From JALYTZ01 sp036559125 (GTDB taxonomy: Bacteria; Vulcanimicrobiota; Vulcanimicrobiia; Vulcanimicrobiales; Vulcanimicrobiaceae): a stretch of 64,000 nucleotides of DNA. Below the pieces are notes generated by a model. The model was not told the DNA's origin and ran no database searches. It saw only the letters and a program-made list of their open reading frames with translations. Where the stretch lies: the NCBI GenBank assembly GCA_036559125.1, contig DATBTT010000017.1, forward strand, positions 1 through 64,000, written 5' to 3'. The translations under genes were made by a program, and so were the position numbers. Positions 18,281 through 26,014 of this stretch are shown one piece after another (positions within the stretch are counted from its first letter, which is position 1; the number at the start of each line of letters is the position of its first letter).

Positions 18281-18897
18281 TATGATTCTTCCAAATTCCT
18301 TATAGAGTCGTCGCTGAAACGATGGATGCGAAAGCGCTCCGCCTGCAGGATCGCCTGCATGTCCCGGACCGCATCCTCGGAACGGCGTTCTTCGTTGATA
18401 ACGATGTAATCGAAGTCGCGAATCGACTTCACTTCTTGATGCGCGATCTCCAGCCGGCGGGCAATTTCCTCGTTGGTCTCAGTCCTGCGCGCGAGCAAGC
18501 GCGCGCGGAGGTGCGAGAATCGGTCCGGAAGCAAGAAGATCAGTACCGCATCGGGGAAAGTCTTCTTGATAGAAAGCGCCCCGTTGACTTCGGGCTTCAT
18601 CATGAGGTCGTAGCCCTCGGTGAGGGTGCGCTCCACGAAGTCGCGCGGCGTTCCGTACAGGTTGTCGTTATATTCGCGCCATTCCAGAAAGCCGCCGACG
18701 GCTCGGCGTCGCTCGAATTCCTCTCGCTTTAAGTAGAAATAGTGCTCGCCTTCCCGCTCGCCAGGTCGCGGATCGCGCGTCGTGGCGGAGACGGAGTACC
18801 GTAATCGCGGTATGCGCGCGCGCAAAGCGTCGACTAAGGTGTCCTTGCCGGCCCCCGAAGGCCCCGACACGACGAAGAGCAGACCCGGGCCGAGCAC
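18280..18897 (-). CDS. gmk: Guanylate kinase
   Basis: Phosphorylates GMP to GDP with ATP. About 205 residues: P-loop V-V-S-G-P-S-G-A-G-K-D-T, then Y-S-V-S-A-T-T-R-D-P-R-P-G-E for GMP binding, followed by G-E-H-Y-F-Y and F-L-E-W-R-E-Y. The lid has R-x-x-T/E-x-x-E-E-I-A-R-R-L. I chose GTG at 18897 because GGAG sits 10 bases upstream and the fold starts right there. The frame is open to an ATG at 19017, but the extra 40 residues resemble no guanylate kinase. It heads the gmk-rpoZ-glmS-rph-mla run. Confidence 0.93.
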   Translation of the reverse strand: MLGPGLLFVVSGPSGAGKDTLVDALRARIPRLRYSVSATTRDPRPGEREGEHYFYLKREEFERRRAVGGFLEWREYNDNLYGTPRDFVERTLTEGYDLMMKPEVNGALSIKKTFPDAVLIFLLPDRFSHLRARLLARRTETNEEIARRLEIAHQEVKSIRDFDYIVINEERRSEDAVRDMQAILQAERFRIHRFSDDSIRNLEES

Positions 18898-19093
18898 GTA
18901 CGAAACACTCCAGATGACGGCAAAGCATCTTCTGTTCCGAAGAATACGCTGCATCCCCTGGTCGCACCGAGCGCCGTACGGATCGAACGGAGTCGTTCTG
19001 GGCTGGGAGCCCTTCACCTATGCCGCGCTTGGGAGCCGTGGAGGCCTGGCGACCTCCTCCTCTGGGCGCGCTGGATGGCTGGATGCAGATACG

Positions 19094-19165
19094 AGGCGAC
19101 GGCTGGAGTCGAACCAACTCATGGCGCTTTTGCTGAGCGCTGCCTTCCCACTTGGCGACGTCGCC
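19094..19165 (-). tRNA. tRNA-Cys (anticodon GCA) with A33 in place of U33
   Basis: The minus strand folds as a complete 72-base cloverleaf. The acceptor stem GGCGACG/CGTCGCC is a perfect 7 bp, and the D stem is GCC/GGC. The anticodon stem GCGCT/AGCGC is perfect, the T stem GTTGG/CCAGC has a TTCGACT loop, and the variable loop is 5 bases. The discriminator is U73, a cysteine identity element. The anticodon loop reads CAGCAAA: anticodon GCA, but position 33 is A where nearly all tRNAs have U. CCA is not encoded. It lies about 200 bases upstream of gmk on the same strand and is the only tRNA I found. Confidence 0.85.
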
Positions 19166-19181
19166 GGACGTGCTGATCCTG

Positions 19182-19622
19182 TTAAATCACGACGGTGCAG
19201 ACGTCCTTCCGCATCGCCGCACGTGCCTGCGGATCTTCGGCCATGGATTTTGGCCGGCTGTACGAGGCCGTTATCGCTAGATTGCCCGTGACCGTGAACC
19301 CGATCTCGAGCGACCTCGGCGCTTTCCCGCCAATGGCGAAGGTCTGGAGGGCCGCTTCGCCCGGGCAATCAGGATACGGGATGCTGCGAACGAATTTTGC
19401 GGTGCGGTTCGTCAAAACGGTATTCGTGGTCAGTTGGGATGCGAAGTCCTTGATCGTGCCGCCGAAAGGCGCCTTTTTCAGTTCGAAGGTTTGTCCGGCC
19501 GACACGTAGGTCGTCGCGTTCTTCCCGGGCGTCCAACCGCTTGGGTAGGCCGACGGCGTCCCGGGCGAGGCGCAACCCGCGAGTAAGCATACGCCCAAAA
19601 TTATGCCGGCAGTCCGTCGCAT
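19182..19622 (-). CDS. Small lipoprotein of unknown function
   Basis: A 146-residue protein with a short signal sequence and a clear lipobox (L-L-A-G-C at residues 14-18), giving a lipid-anchored mature chain beginning C-A-S-P-G. The globular part has two Cys (P-D-C-P-G and D-V-C-T) that could pair. Its strand-rich pattern ends abruptly at K-D-V-C-T-V-V-I. No family is recognised. It lies just upstream of the tRNA-Cys gene on the same strand and is divergent from the NFACT gene, 36 bases apart. Confidence 0.75.
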   Translation of the reverse strand: MRRTAGIILGVCLLAGCASPGTPSAYPSGWTPGKNATTYVSAGQTFELKKAPFGGTIKDFASQLTTNTVLTNRTAKFVRSIPYPDCPGEAALQTFAIGGKAPRSLEIGFTVTGNLAITASYSRPKSMAEDPQARAAMRKDVCTVVI

Positions 19623-19658
19623 GAATAGTTCATACCCAAGCGCGAACCGTGACCTACC

Positions 19659-21194
19659 GTGTTTACCGATTGGCTTCTCATTCTTCGTGCGGCGCGCGAT
19701 TTGAACGAGCGCGTGCGAGGCGCGCGCGTTCGCGACGTCGGGCAGCTGCCCGACGGGCGCTTCGCATTGGCGCTCTGGGCGCGCGGCGTGACAACCCTCT
19801 TTTGCGTCGATCCCTTCGCGCCGACCCCCGTAGTCACGCTCGAAGACGGCGAGCTACCGATCGCGCAGGAGCCGGGTTTCGTTCGCGCCGCGGGCGCGGC
19901 GCTGCGCACGAGCGTCGTGCAAACAGTACGGTCTCGCCGGGGCGACCGGCTTTTGCGCTTGGAGTTCGGCACGCGGTCCCGCTTCGGGGTGGAAAACGGG
20001 TATGCGCTCGTCTGCGAATTGGTGCCTCGCTTCGGCAACATCGTTTTGATCAAAGAGCAGATGGTCGTCGCCGCGGCCAAGGAATTTTCGCTGGCCGACA
20101 ACGGAACTCGCGCGGTCGAAGTGGGCCAGATCTACCAGCCGCCGCCGCTCGACGCCGCGCGGATCGTGCCAAAACTCTTGCTGGATGGGTACGGCCCGCA
20201 ACGCGGCCGCGAGCTGGTCGACGAGTTGGTCGCGGACGACGCGCAGCAGCGCGAACCGTTGTACGTCTACCGGCGCGACGGCGCCCTCGTGCAAGCCCAC
20301 GTAGTCGCGCTGCCGCAATTCGACGGTCTCGCTCTCGACCGTAACGCGGACGTGCTGGCATTGTTCGCGGAAGACCGTAGCGCACATAGACACGCGCAGC
20401 AGAGCGACCGCGTCGCCAAGCGCCGGCGCGATCTCGAACGCACTCTGGCAGAGCGCGAAAAAAAATTGCGCGCCGAGCTCGCGCAACTCTCCGGCAAGTT
20501 CGACGCGGCGGGCGGGCGCGATTCGCTTCGCGAACGCGGCGACGCGATCTATGCCACGTTGTACGAGTTGCCCGCCGGCGCGCGCGACGAGGCCAAGGAT
20601 CGGGCGCAGTCCCTATTTGCGAAGTATAAAAAACTGGGTGCTTCCGTCGAACACATGGAGGCGCGACGAAACGATTTGGAATCCGCGCTCGACGATATCG
20701 CGCACGTTCGATGGGAGCTCGAACGCTCGGGCGACGCGGAGATCGACGACGCCGCCGACGCCGTCTCGGACTTAGATCCGCATCGCGCGAAACCGCGCGT
20801 CCGTATCCCGCGACGCAAGCGCAAACCGTTGCAATATGTAACGCAATACGGGTCGCGCATCTTTGTCGGGCGAACCCCGCTCGAAAACGCCGATTTGACG
20901 TTTCGCGTCGCGAGGCCAAACGATCTGTGGTTTCACGTGCAAAACCAACCGGGCGCGCACGTCATCCTGCAGCGCGACGATCGCGCGGAACCTTCGCAAG
21001 ACGAGCTGCTGGCGGCCGCATCCCTTGCGGCGCTGCACTCGAAAGCGAAAACGAGCCCCAAAGTAACGGTCGATTTCACGCTGCGCAAATACGTACGCAA
21101 ACGCCCATCGGCCGCCCCCGGACTCGTCTTCTACACCAACCCTCGCACGCTCACCGTAACGCCGGAAGAACCCAATCTCCCCTCGTCGCAGTAA
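19659..21194 (+). CDS. NFACT/RqcH-family protein (ribosome-associated quality control)
   Basis: A 511-residue member of the Rqc2/RqcH/FbpA family, which binds obstructed 50S subunits and recruits tRNA-Ala to add C-terminal alanine tails. It has the N-terminal NFACT-N domain with the conserved Asp-Arg pair (R-G-D-R-L-L-R-L-E-F, residues 96-97) and a helical coiled-coil region (about 245-370). The C-terminal NFACT-R domain has Q-Y-V-T-Q-Y-G-S-R-I-F-V-G-R, P-N-D-L-W-F-H-V-Q-N-Q-P-G-A-H-V-I-L and L-A-A-L-H-S-K-A-K. Slightly shorter than B. subtilis RqcH (about 570). Start is GTG at 19659. It stands alone, transcribed towards sod. Confidence 0.92.
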   Translation: MFTDWLLILRAARDLNERVRGARVRDVGQLPDGRFALALWARGVTTLFCVDPFAPTPVVTLEDGELPIAQEPGFVRAAGAALRTSVVQTVRSRRGDRLLRLEFGTRSRFGVENGYALVCELVPRFGNIVLIKEQMVVAAAKEFSLADNGTRAVEVGQIYQPPPLDAARIVPKLLLDGYGPQRGRELVDELVADDAQQREPLYVYRRDGALVQAHVVALPQFDGLALDRNADVLALFAEDRSAHRHAQQSDRVAKRRRDLERTLAEREKKLRAELAQLSGKFDAAGGRDSLRERGDAIYATLYELPAGARDEAKDRAQSLFAKYKKLGASVEHMEARRNDLESALDDIAHVRWELERSGDAEIDDAADAVSDLDPHRAKPRVRIPRRKRKPLQYVTQYGSRIFVGRTPLENADLTFRVARPNDLWFHVQNQPGAHVILQRDDRAEPSQDELLAAASLAALHSKAKTSPKVTVDFTLRKYVRKRPSAAPGLVFYTNPRTLTVTPEEPNLPSSQ

Positions 21195-21202
21195 CCAAAT
21201 GC

Positions 21203-21240
21203 CGTCACCCGCACCCGTCACCCGCACCCCCGTCACCCGC
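21203..21240. repeat. Short tandem repeat between the NFACT and superoxide dismutase genes
   Basis: The 13-base unit CGTCACCCGCACC occurs twice back to back (21203-21215, 21216-21228) and a third partial copy follows two extra C residues (21231-21240). It fills the gap between two convergent genes. It has no stem suitable for a terminator. Confidence 0.6.
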
Positions 21241-21247
21241 CAAAGAG

Positions 21248-21838
21248 TTAGCGGGGCAGGCGCGATTCGCAGGCGCTCCAGTCGAGGTTGCTGTAGAACG
21301 CTTCGATGTACTTGCCGCGTTCGGACGGCTTGTAGTCTTTGATGAATGCGTGTTCCCAGCAATCCATGACGACGATCGGGACGAACGTCGCGATGTTTCC
21401 GTCTTGATGTAGTTCGATCCAGTGGTTGCTGACCTGGCCGCTCGCCGGGTCGTAGAACGCGATAGCCCAACCCACGCCGCGCATGCTGCCTACTGCAAAG
21501 AAATCTTTCTTCCAGGATTCGAAGTCTCCGAAGCTCTCGCCCAGCACGTTGTATAGCGATCCGGATTGTAGTTGCGCCGGTTTTTTCGTGAGATTGTCGA
21601 AATACAATTCGTGCAGACGCATTCCGTTGAATTCCCAGCCCATGCGTCGCACGAGCTCCGCAAACTTCGGATTGGAACCTTGGCCTTCGCCGCCTTTGCG
21701 AAGTTCGCCGGTCTGCTCGATTAACAGATTGGTGTTTTTGACGTACCCTTCGTAGAGTCCGAAGTGCATCTCGAGCGTAGCATCGGAGATGCCCTGCAAG
21801 CCGGAAAGGTCCCATTTCTTAGGCGTATACGACTTCAT
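21248..21838 (-). CDS. Superoxide dismutase (Fe/Mn family)
   Basis: Converts superoxide to oxygen and peroxide. The 196-residue protein has the four metal ligands in family positions: His25 (M-H-F-G-L-Y-E-G-Y-V), His76 (L-H-E-L-Y-F), Asp159 and His163 (V-M-D-C-W-E-H-A-F-I-K-D-Y). There is no signal peptide, so it is cytoplasmic. Iron versus manganese preference cannot be decided; Gln145 in the L-H-Q-D-G-N segment is one of the positions to compare. A perfect 14-base palindrome lies 18 bases before the start codon, and no good ribosome binding site is visible between them. Confidence 0.95.
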   Translation of the reverse strand: MKSYTPKKWDLSGLQGISDATLEMHFGLYEGYVKNTNLLIEQTGELRKGGEGQGSNPKFAELVRRMGWEFNGMRLHELYFDNLTKKPAQLQSGSLYNVLGESFGDFESWKKDFFAVGSMRGVGWAIAFYDPASGQVSNHWIELHQDGNIATFVPIVVMDCWEHAFIKDYKPSERGKYIEAFYSNLDWSACESRLPR

Positions 21839-21855
21839 TACTGACTTAAAACCCC

Positions 21856-21869
21856 TCGTTCTAGAACGA
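21856..21869. promoter_or_regulatory. Perfect palindrome upstream of the superoxide dismutase gene
   Basis: TCGTTCTAGAACGA is a perfect 14-base palindrome located 18 to 31 bases before the start codon. Its place between a terminator-like hairpin and the gene suggests an operator for a dimeric regulator. The regulator is unknown; the core GTTCTAGAAC does not match a Fur box well. Confidence 0.45.
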
Positions 21870-21917
21870 CAAGTATGCGTTGAATGCTGTACCCGAGCAC
21901 ACCACGCGCTAAACGAT

Positions 21918-21965
21918 AAAGACCGGCGGTCGCCTGCCTTGGTTGCATGCGGCGCGCCGGTCTTT
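21918..21965 (-). terminator. Strong hairpin terminator after the DUF5666-like gene
   Basis: AAAGACCGGCG (21918-21928) pairs perfectly with CGCCGGTCTTT (21955-21965), an 11-bp stem around a 26-base loop. Read on the minus strand the stem ends in a T-containing tail (TTTATCGTTT). On the plus strand it ends in TCTTTTT, so it could work both ways. It separates the DUF5666-like gene from sod. Confidence 0.7.
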
Positions 21966-21988
21966 TTGAGGTTAAATGATGGTGCCCG

Positions 21989-22801
21989 CTACGAAGACGC
22001 GTCGTCGAAGCTGTTGACGTAAAAGACGCCGTGGAGCCAATAGCCGTTCGCGATGACCTGGCGGCCGACGGCGACGTTGCCGGTCGCTTTGCGGTTGAGC
22101 GCGGGCTGATCGTTGACGACGAGCGAGCGGTTCGCCTGCTGCAGCGTTACGCTGCTGCCGGTGACTCCGGTGATCGTGCCGCTCAGGCTGTCGGGAGCGT
22201 GGCTGAACGCGCCCAAATTCAAGCCGTTCTCCGTGGACGTAGCGGCGTTGGCTTCGGTGACGGTCGTCGCGTAGAACGTGCCGCCGCGCCAGTATCCGCT
22301 TGCCGCGATGTCGCGGCCGACGGCAACGCTACCGGTCAGTTTGCGATTGAGCGCCGGCTGATCGTTGATAACGACCGAGTCGCTCCCACGCTGCAGCGTC
22401 ACGAGATGGCCGCTAACCGCAGTGATCGTACCACGCACGAAACCGCGCAGGCGCGGGGTTCCCGTCCCGGGCATGGGAGGCGATCCGGCGAAAACGTTTG
22501 CGTCCGCAAAGCTGCTTGCGTAGAATGTGCCGTCCCGCCAGGCACCCACCGCGACGACCTGCCGCCCCACGGCCACATTGCCGGTGCTTTTGTTGTCGAG
22601 CGCGGGTTGGTCGTCGATCACGATCGACCCGGTGCTACGCTGGACGGTAACGAGATGTCCGCTCACAGCGGTAATCGTGCCGCTTATCGCGCGCGGCTGC
22701 GCCGTTTGGGCGGACGCCGGAACGGCAGTCGTCGCGAATTGCGCGCAACTAATGGCCAGCGCCAAACCGCCGGTGGCTACAAAGACAGAGAGCTTCTTCA
22801 C
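21989..22801 (-). CDS. Exported protein with three DUF5666-like repeats
   Basis: Signal peptide (1-31, cleaved after A-S-A), then three copies of a ~70-residue unit. Each unit runs S/R-G-T-I-T-x-V-x-G, V-T-x-Q-R/Q, S-x-V-I/V-N/D-D-Q-P-A-L-x-x-K-x-T-G-x-V-A-V-G-R, then G-x-W/Y-R/L-x-G-x-F-Y-x-x-x-F/V. The small beta-barrel pattern and the central D-Q-P-A-L motif fit DUF5666, a family of extracytoplasmic OB-like domains of unknown role. The three units are alike throughout, so they arose by internal duplication. GTG start with AGGAG upstream. Periplasmic or surface location is inferred. Confidence 0.8.
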   Translation of the reverse strand: MKKLSVFVATGGLALAISCAQFATTAVPASAQTAQPRAISGTITAVSGHLVTVQRSTGSIVIDDQPALDNKSTGNVAVGRQVVAVGAWRDGTFYASSFADANVFAGSPPMPGTGTPRLRGFVRGTITAVSGHLVTLQRGSDSVVINDQPALNRKLTGSVAVGRDIAASGYWRGGTFYATTVTEANAATSTENGLNLGAFSHAPDSLSGTITGVTGSSVTLQQANRSLVVNDQPALNRKATGNVAVGRQVIANGYWLHGVFYVNSFDDASS

Positions 22802-22896
22802 AAATTGTTTCTCCTAATTTAAAAAAAGCGTACGCCATAAATAACGCAAGCCAGCCGCCAAGCGTTCGACCAACCGGGCCCACGCATGGTAGAAGC

Positions 22897-23880
22897 CTAG
22901 TTGGCCGTGAGCAAAATCTTGCCGATGTGGGCGCTGGATTCCATCCGGCGGTGGGCGTCGGCAGCATGGTCGAAAGTAAACGTGGCGTCGACGAGCGGTT
23001 TGATGGGATCGCGTTTGGGCAGCAGCGGCCACACGCGCTCCCGCAAGGTTTTAGCGATCGCGCCCTTCTGCTCGACGGTGCGCGGACGCAGCGACGAACC
23101 CCCGATCGATCCGCGGCGCTGCATGAGCTTGCCGATGTCGAGCTCGGTCTTCGCGCCCGTCATCGTGGCTATGCAAGCGATTCGTCCGTCGAGCGCCAGC
23201 GACGCTAGATCGCGGGGGATGTAGTCACCGCCCACGATGTCGAGGATGACGTCGACGCCGCGCCCCTGGGTGTAACGCCGGACCTCATCGACGAAATCGA
23301 GCGTTTTGTAATCGATCGCGAAGTCGGCGCCAAGTTGCCGTGCGGCTTCGCACTTCTCCGGGCTGCCCGCCGTGACGACGACCCGCGCTCCGAACGCGCG
23401 GGCAAGCATGATTGCGGTCGTGCCGATGCCGCTCGTACCGCCGTGCACGAGCAGCGTTTCGTTGCGCGTCAATCGCGCGCGCGTGAAGACGTTGTCGTAG
23501 ACGGTAAACATATTTTCAGGAAGCGTGGCTGCCTCAACGGTCGTCCAGTGTTTGGGAACGATCAGGAGTTGCGGGGCCGGCGCAAGCGCATATTCGGCAT
23601 ACCCGCCGCCGTTGACGAGCGCGCAGACGCGATCGCCGACGTGCCAGCCTCGCACGCCGTCCCCGACCGCGGCAATCGTGCCGGCCACTTCCAGGCCCGG
23701 TATGTCCGAATGCCCGGGCGGAGGCGGATATCTACCCGCGCGTTGCGCGACGTCTGCATGAGACACGCCCGCCGCTTCAACCGCAACGAGCACTTCGCCG
23801 TCGCCCGGACCGGGCGTCGGGCGCTCCACCACGGCCAGCACGTCCGCTTCTCCGGGTTGCGTAATCTCGACAACTCGCAT
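22897..23880 (-). CDS. NAD(P)H quinone oxidoreductase (PIG3-type, zinc-free MDR)
   Basis: A 327-residue medium-chain reductase of the quinone oxidoreductase/PIG3 group. It has an N-terminal GroES-like domain (A-G-V-S-H-A-D-V-A-Q-R-x-G-x-Y-P-P-P-P, G-L-E-V-A-G), then a Rossmann domain with V-H-G-G-T-S-G-I-G-T-T-A and G-A-D-F-A-I-D-Y. The zinc-binding Cys and His of alcohol dehydrogenases are absent, as expected. It probably reduces quinones or enones with NADPH. The chosen ATG starts M-R-V-V-E-I. It is the last gene of the 21-gene minus-strand run, 10 bases after queA. Confidence 0.88.
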   Translation of the reverse strand: MRVVEITQPGEADVLAVVERPTPGPGDGEVLVAVEAAGVSHADVAQRAGRYPPPPGHSDIPGLEVAGTIAAVGDGVRGWHVGDRVCALVNGGGYAEYALAPAPQLLIVPKHWTTVEAATLPENMFTVYDNVFTRARLTRNETLLVHGGTSGIGTTAIMLARAFGARVVVTAGSPEKCEAARQLGADFAIDYKTLDFVDEVRRYTQGRGVDVILDIVGGDYIPRDLASLALDGRIACIATMTGAKTELDIGKLMQRRGSIGGSSLRPRTVEQKGAIAKTLRERVWPLLPKRDPIKPLVDATFTFDHAADAHRRMESSAHIGKILLTAN

Positions 23881-23890
23881 GGTTCTATGC

Positions 23891-24952
23891 TTACCCGCGT
23901 GGCGAAAGAAACATCGCGTCCCCAAACGAAAAGAATCGATATCCGCGTTCGACGGCCTCGGCGTAGGCGCGTAAAATGCGCTCGCGGCCGGCAAATGCGC
24001 TTACCAACACCAACAACGTCGATTGCGGCAAGTGGAAGTTGGTAATCAACGCATCGACGACGCGAAAGGTGAATCCGGGCCGTATGAATATCTCCGTCTC
24101 GTCGGGGCCGGCGCGTAGCGTTCCGTGTGCTGCCGCGCTGCCTTCGAGCGCGCGCATGACCGTGGTGCCGCCCGCAACCACGCGCCGCCCTTCGCGTTTT
24201 GCGCGATCGATCGCGTCAACCGTCGCCTGCGCGATTGCAAACGACTCGCCGTGCATCGCGTGCTCGTCCAGCCGCTCGGTTTGCATCGGACGGAACGTTC
24301 CCAGACCGACGTCGAGCACCAACTTCACGATTTCGACACCGCGGCGGTCCAATGCGTCGAAGAGTTGCGGTGTGAAGTGCAGCGATGCGGTCGGGGCCGC
24401 GACGCTCCCGGGCTCGCGCGCGAAAATCGTTTGATAGCGCAGTTGCGCTTCGGGCGAGTCGTTTCGAATGTATGGCGGCAACGGCAATGTCCCGGCACCG
24501 CTCAAAAACTCTTCGAACGAAACGTGCAGGCGAAACTCGAGTTCGCGAACGCCGTCGTCGAGCACGCGCACGATTTCCGCCTCACCGAACTTCCCAAATG
24601 CAATGCGCTGCCCCGCCTTCAGTTTGCGGCCGGGCTTCGCAAGCGCCAACCACCGCGTCGCCGCCGGATCGTAGCGCGGCGCCTCCGAAGGCCGCAGCAA
24701 CAACACCTCAACGCTAGCCTCCCGCCCGACACGCCGGCCGAAAAGGCGCGCGGCAATCACGCGCGTCTCATTGAGAACCAGGACGTCGCCCTTGCGAAGG
24801 TAGCCGGGAAGGTCGCGAAAATGCCGATGCTCGACCGTCTCACCTTGCACGACCATTAACCGCGCCGCGTCTCGCGGCGACGCCGGCGTCTGCGCGATGA
24901 GTCGCTGCGGCAGCGCAAAGTCATACGCCGCAGTCAGGTCCTCGGATGTCAC
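23891..24952 (-). CDS. queA: S-adenosylmethionine:tRNA ribosyltransferase-isomerase
   Basis: Transfers and isomerises the ribosyl group of AdoMet onto 7-aminomethyl-deazaguanine in tRNA, the penultimate step to queuosine. About 353 residues: Y-D-F-A-L-P-Q-R-L-I-A-Q-T-P near the start, then R-D-A-A-R-L-M-V and N-E-T-R-V-I-A-A-R-L-F-G-R. The later signatures are A-P-T-A-S-L-H-F-T, V-G-L-G-T-F-R-P, G-G-T-T-V-M-R-A-L-E and T-N-F-H-L-P-Q-S-T-L. The GTG start at 24952 shares its G with the TAG stop of the spoIID-like gene. The frame continues upstream to 25048, but that overlap has no family similarity. No other queuosine genes are in the window. Confidence 0.94.
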   Translation of the reverse strand: MTSEDLTAAYDFALPQRLIAQTPASPRDAARLMVVQGETVEHRHFRDLPGYLRKGDVLVLNETRVIAARLFGRRVGREASVEVLLLRPSEAPRYDPAATRWLALAKPGRKLKAGQRIAFGKFGEAEIVRVLDDGVRELEFRLHVSFEEFLSGAGTLPLPPYIRNDSPEAQLRYQTIFAREPGSVAAPTASLHFTPQLFDALDRRGVEIVKLVLDVGLGTFRPMQTERLDEHAMHGESFAIAQATVDAIDRAKREGRRVVAGGTTVMRALEGSAAAHGTLRAGPDETEIFIRPGFTFRVVDALITNFHLPQSTLLVLVSAFAGRERILRAYAEAVERGYRFFSFGDAMFLSPRG

Positions 24953-26001
24953 TAATCGTTGCCTACCGTCGTGCCGGGAAAGTAGAAGGCGAGGATGTCG
25001 CGGGCATTCGCACCGGTTTTGGCCAGTCCGCGCGCGCCCCACTGGCACAGGCCGACGCCGTGGCCTAGGCCGGCGCCTTCAATGCTAACCGCGGGCTGAG
25101 GCTGGGCCGGATCGATAAGCGCGATGCGCCGCAGCAGCAGGCTCGGCACGACGCGCGTGCCGAGGCTTCGCCGGAAGTCCGACGCTTTGACTTGGAGCGA
25201 TCCCGTATCGCCGTCGATGCGAATGAAACGCGCGCGGCCGCTCGCATCGGCCTGATCGATGGCGATGCGCTCGGGCATGCCGACCGACGCAAACCGGTCG
25301 CCGAAATCGTCGCGAAGCTTCTGCATCGGCACGTCTTGGGTCCAATGATACCAAGGCGACTCGGTGCAGTACGTGCAGACCACGCCGCGCAGATACGGAA
25401 TCTGTGGACCGTTCCATGCGTCGGACGACGCTTCGGTATGCCCGCCGCAGCACGACGAATACATGATCTGCGCAAAAGCGCCGTCGAAGCGCATGACCTG
25501 CCCGCGCGTTGCGTCGACGGCTGCCGTCGTTTGCGTCGTCTCGGCGTCGATCCCGGTGTAGACTTGATCGGCCTCCGAGGGCACCACGTCGTAATCGCGT
25601 TTCGGATTGCTGCGCTGCAGCACGTACGTGCGCGCGACGATTGCCTGGGTTTGCAGTGCCTCCGCCGGCCAGCTGCGCGGCATTTCGCGCGACACCACGC
25701 TGTACAGATACTGTTCGAGCTCGACGACGCTCACGACGTTTCCGTCGGCCGCGTTGGAGAACGTGCCGCGATAGCGCCGCCCTTCGTAGCTGAAGGTCTG
25801 CGCGTCGATCGTCTGGGCGTTCCCGCGTCCCAACAACACGCGCAGCGATTGCACGTTTGATTGGCTCGCCGGATCGAACTGGGCGCCCTGGTCGGCAAGC
25901 TCGTGTCCTTCGACGGGCTCGTGTCCTTCGACGGGCTCAGGATGACGGAGGGCGAGCAACGGCATCGCTAGGGCGGAGATGATGAAGGTGTCGCGGCGCA
26001 C
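24952..26001 (-). CDS. SpoIID/LytB-domain protein
   Basis: The protein has 349 residues. The N-terminal membrane or signal segment is followed by an insertion of the dispersed repeat (residues about 19-33, H-P-E-P-V-E-G-H-E-P-V-E-G), then the SpoIID domain. Landmarks are L-E-x-Y-L-Y-S-V-V-S-R-E-M-P-x-S-W-P-x-E-A-L-x-x-Q-A-I-V-A-R-T-Y, Y-S-S-C-C-G-G-H-T-E, and G-x-G-H-G-V-G-L-C-Q-W-G-A-R-G-L-A. SpoIID is a lytic transglycosylase on denuded glycans in spore-formers, but the domain is widespread in non-sporulating bacteria, where it acts in cell-wall remodelling or division. No sporulation genes are here, so a general peptidoglycan role is likelier. Confidence 0.9.
   Translation of the reverse strand: MRRDTFIISALAMPLLALRHPEPVEGHEPVEGHELADQGAQFDPASQSNVQSLRVLLGRGNAQTIDAQTFSYEGRRYRGTFSNAADGNVVSVVELEQYLYSVVSREMPRSWPAEALQTQAIVARTYVLQRSNPKRDYDVVPSEADQVYTGIDAETTQTTAAVDATRGQVMRFDGAFAQIMYSSCCGGHTEASSDAWNGPQIPYLRGVVCTYCTESPWYHWTQDVPMQKLRDDFGDRFASVGMPERIAIDQADASGRARFIRIDGDTGSLQVKASDFRRSLGTRVVPSLLLRRIALIDPAQPQPAVSIEGAGLGHGVGLCQWGARGLAKTGANARDILAFYFPGTTVGND
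25903..25945. repeat. Dispersed GTCCTTCGACGGGCTCAGGATGA repeat inside the spoIID-like gene
   Basis: Two 18-base units GTGTCCTTCGACGGGCTC (25903-25920, 25921-25938) are followed by AGGATGA. It is the reverse-complement form of the repeat at 35.8 kb. The reading frame stays open through it and encodes the peptide H-P-E-P-V-E-G-H-E-P-V-E-G. Confidence 0.8.
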
Positions 26002-26014
26002 TACTTGCCGTCCA

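Noticed and set aside
20050..20919. Minus-strand frame opposite the NFACT gene
   Set aside because: The NFACT frame has clear family motifs through this interval; the antisense frame is almost pure Arg, Ala and Pro.
24952..26001. Evidence that the organism sporulates, from the SpoIID-like gene
   Set aside because: SpoIID/LytB domains are common in non-sporulating bacteria and no other sporulation gene is present.
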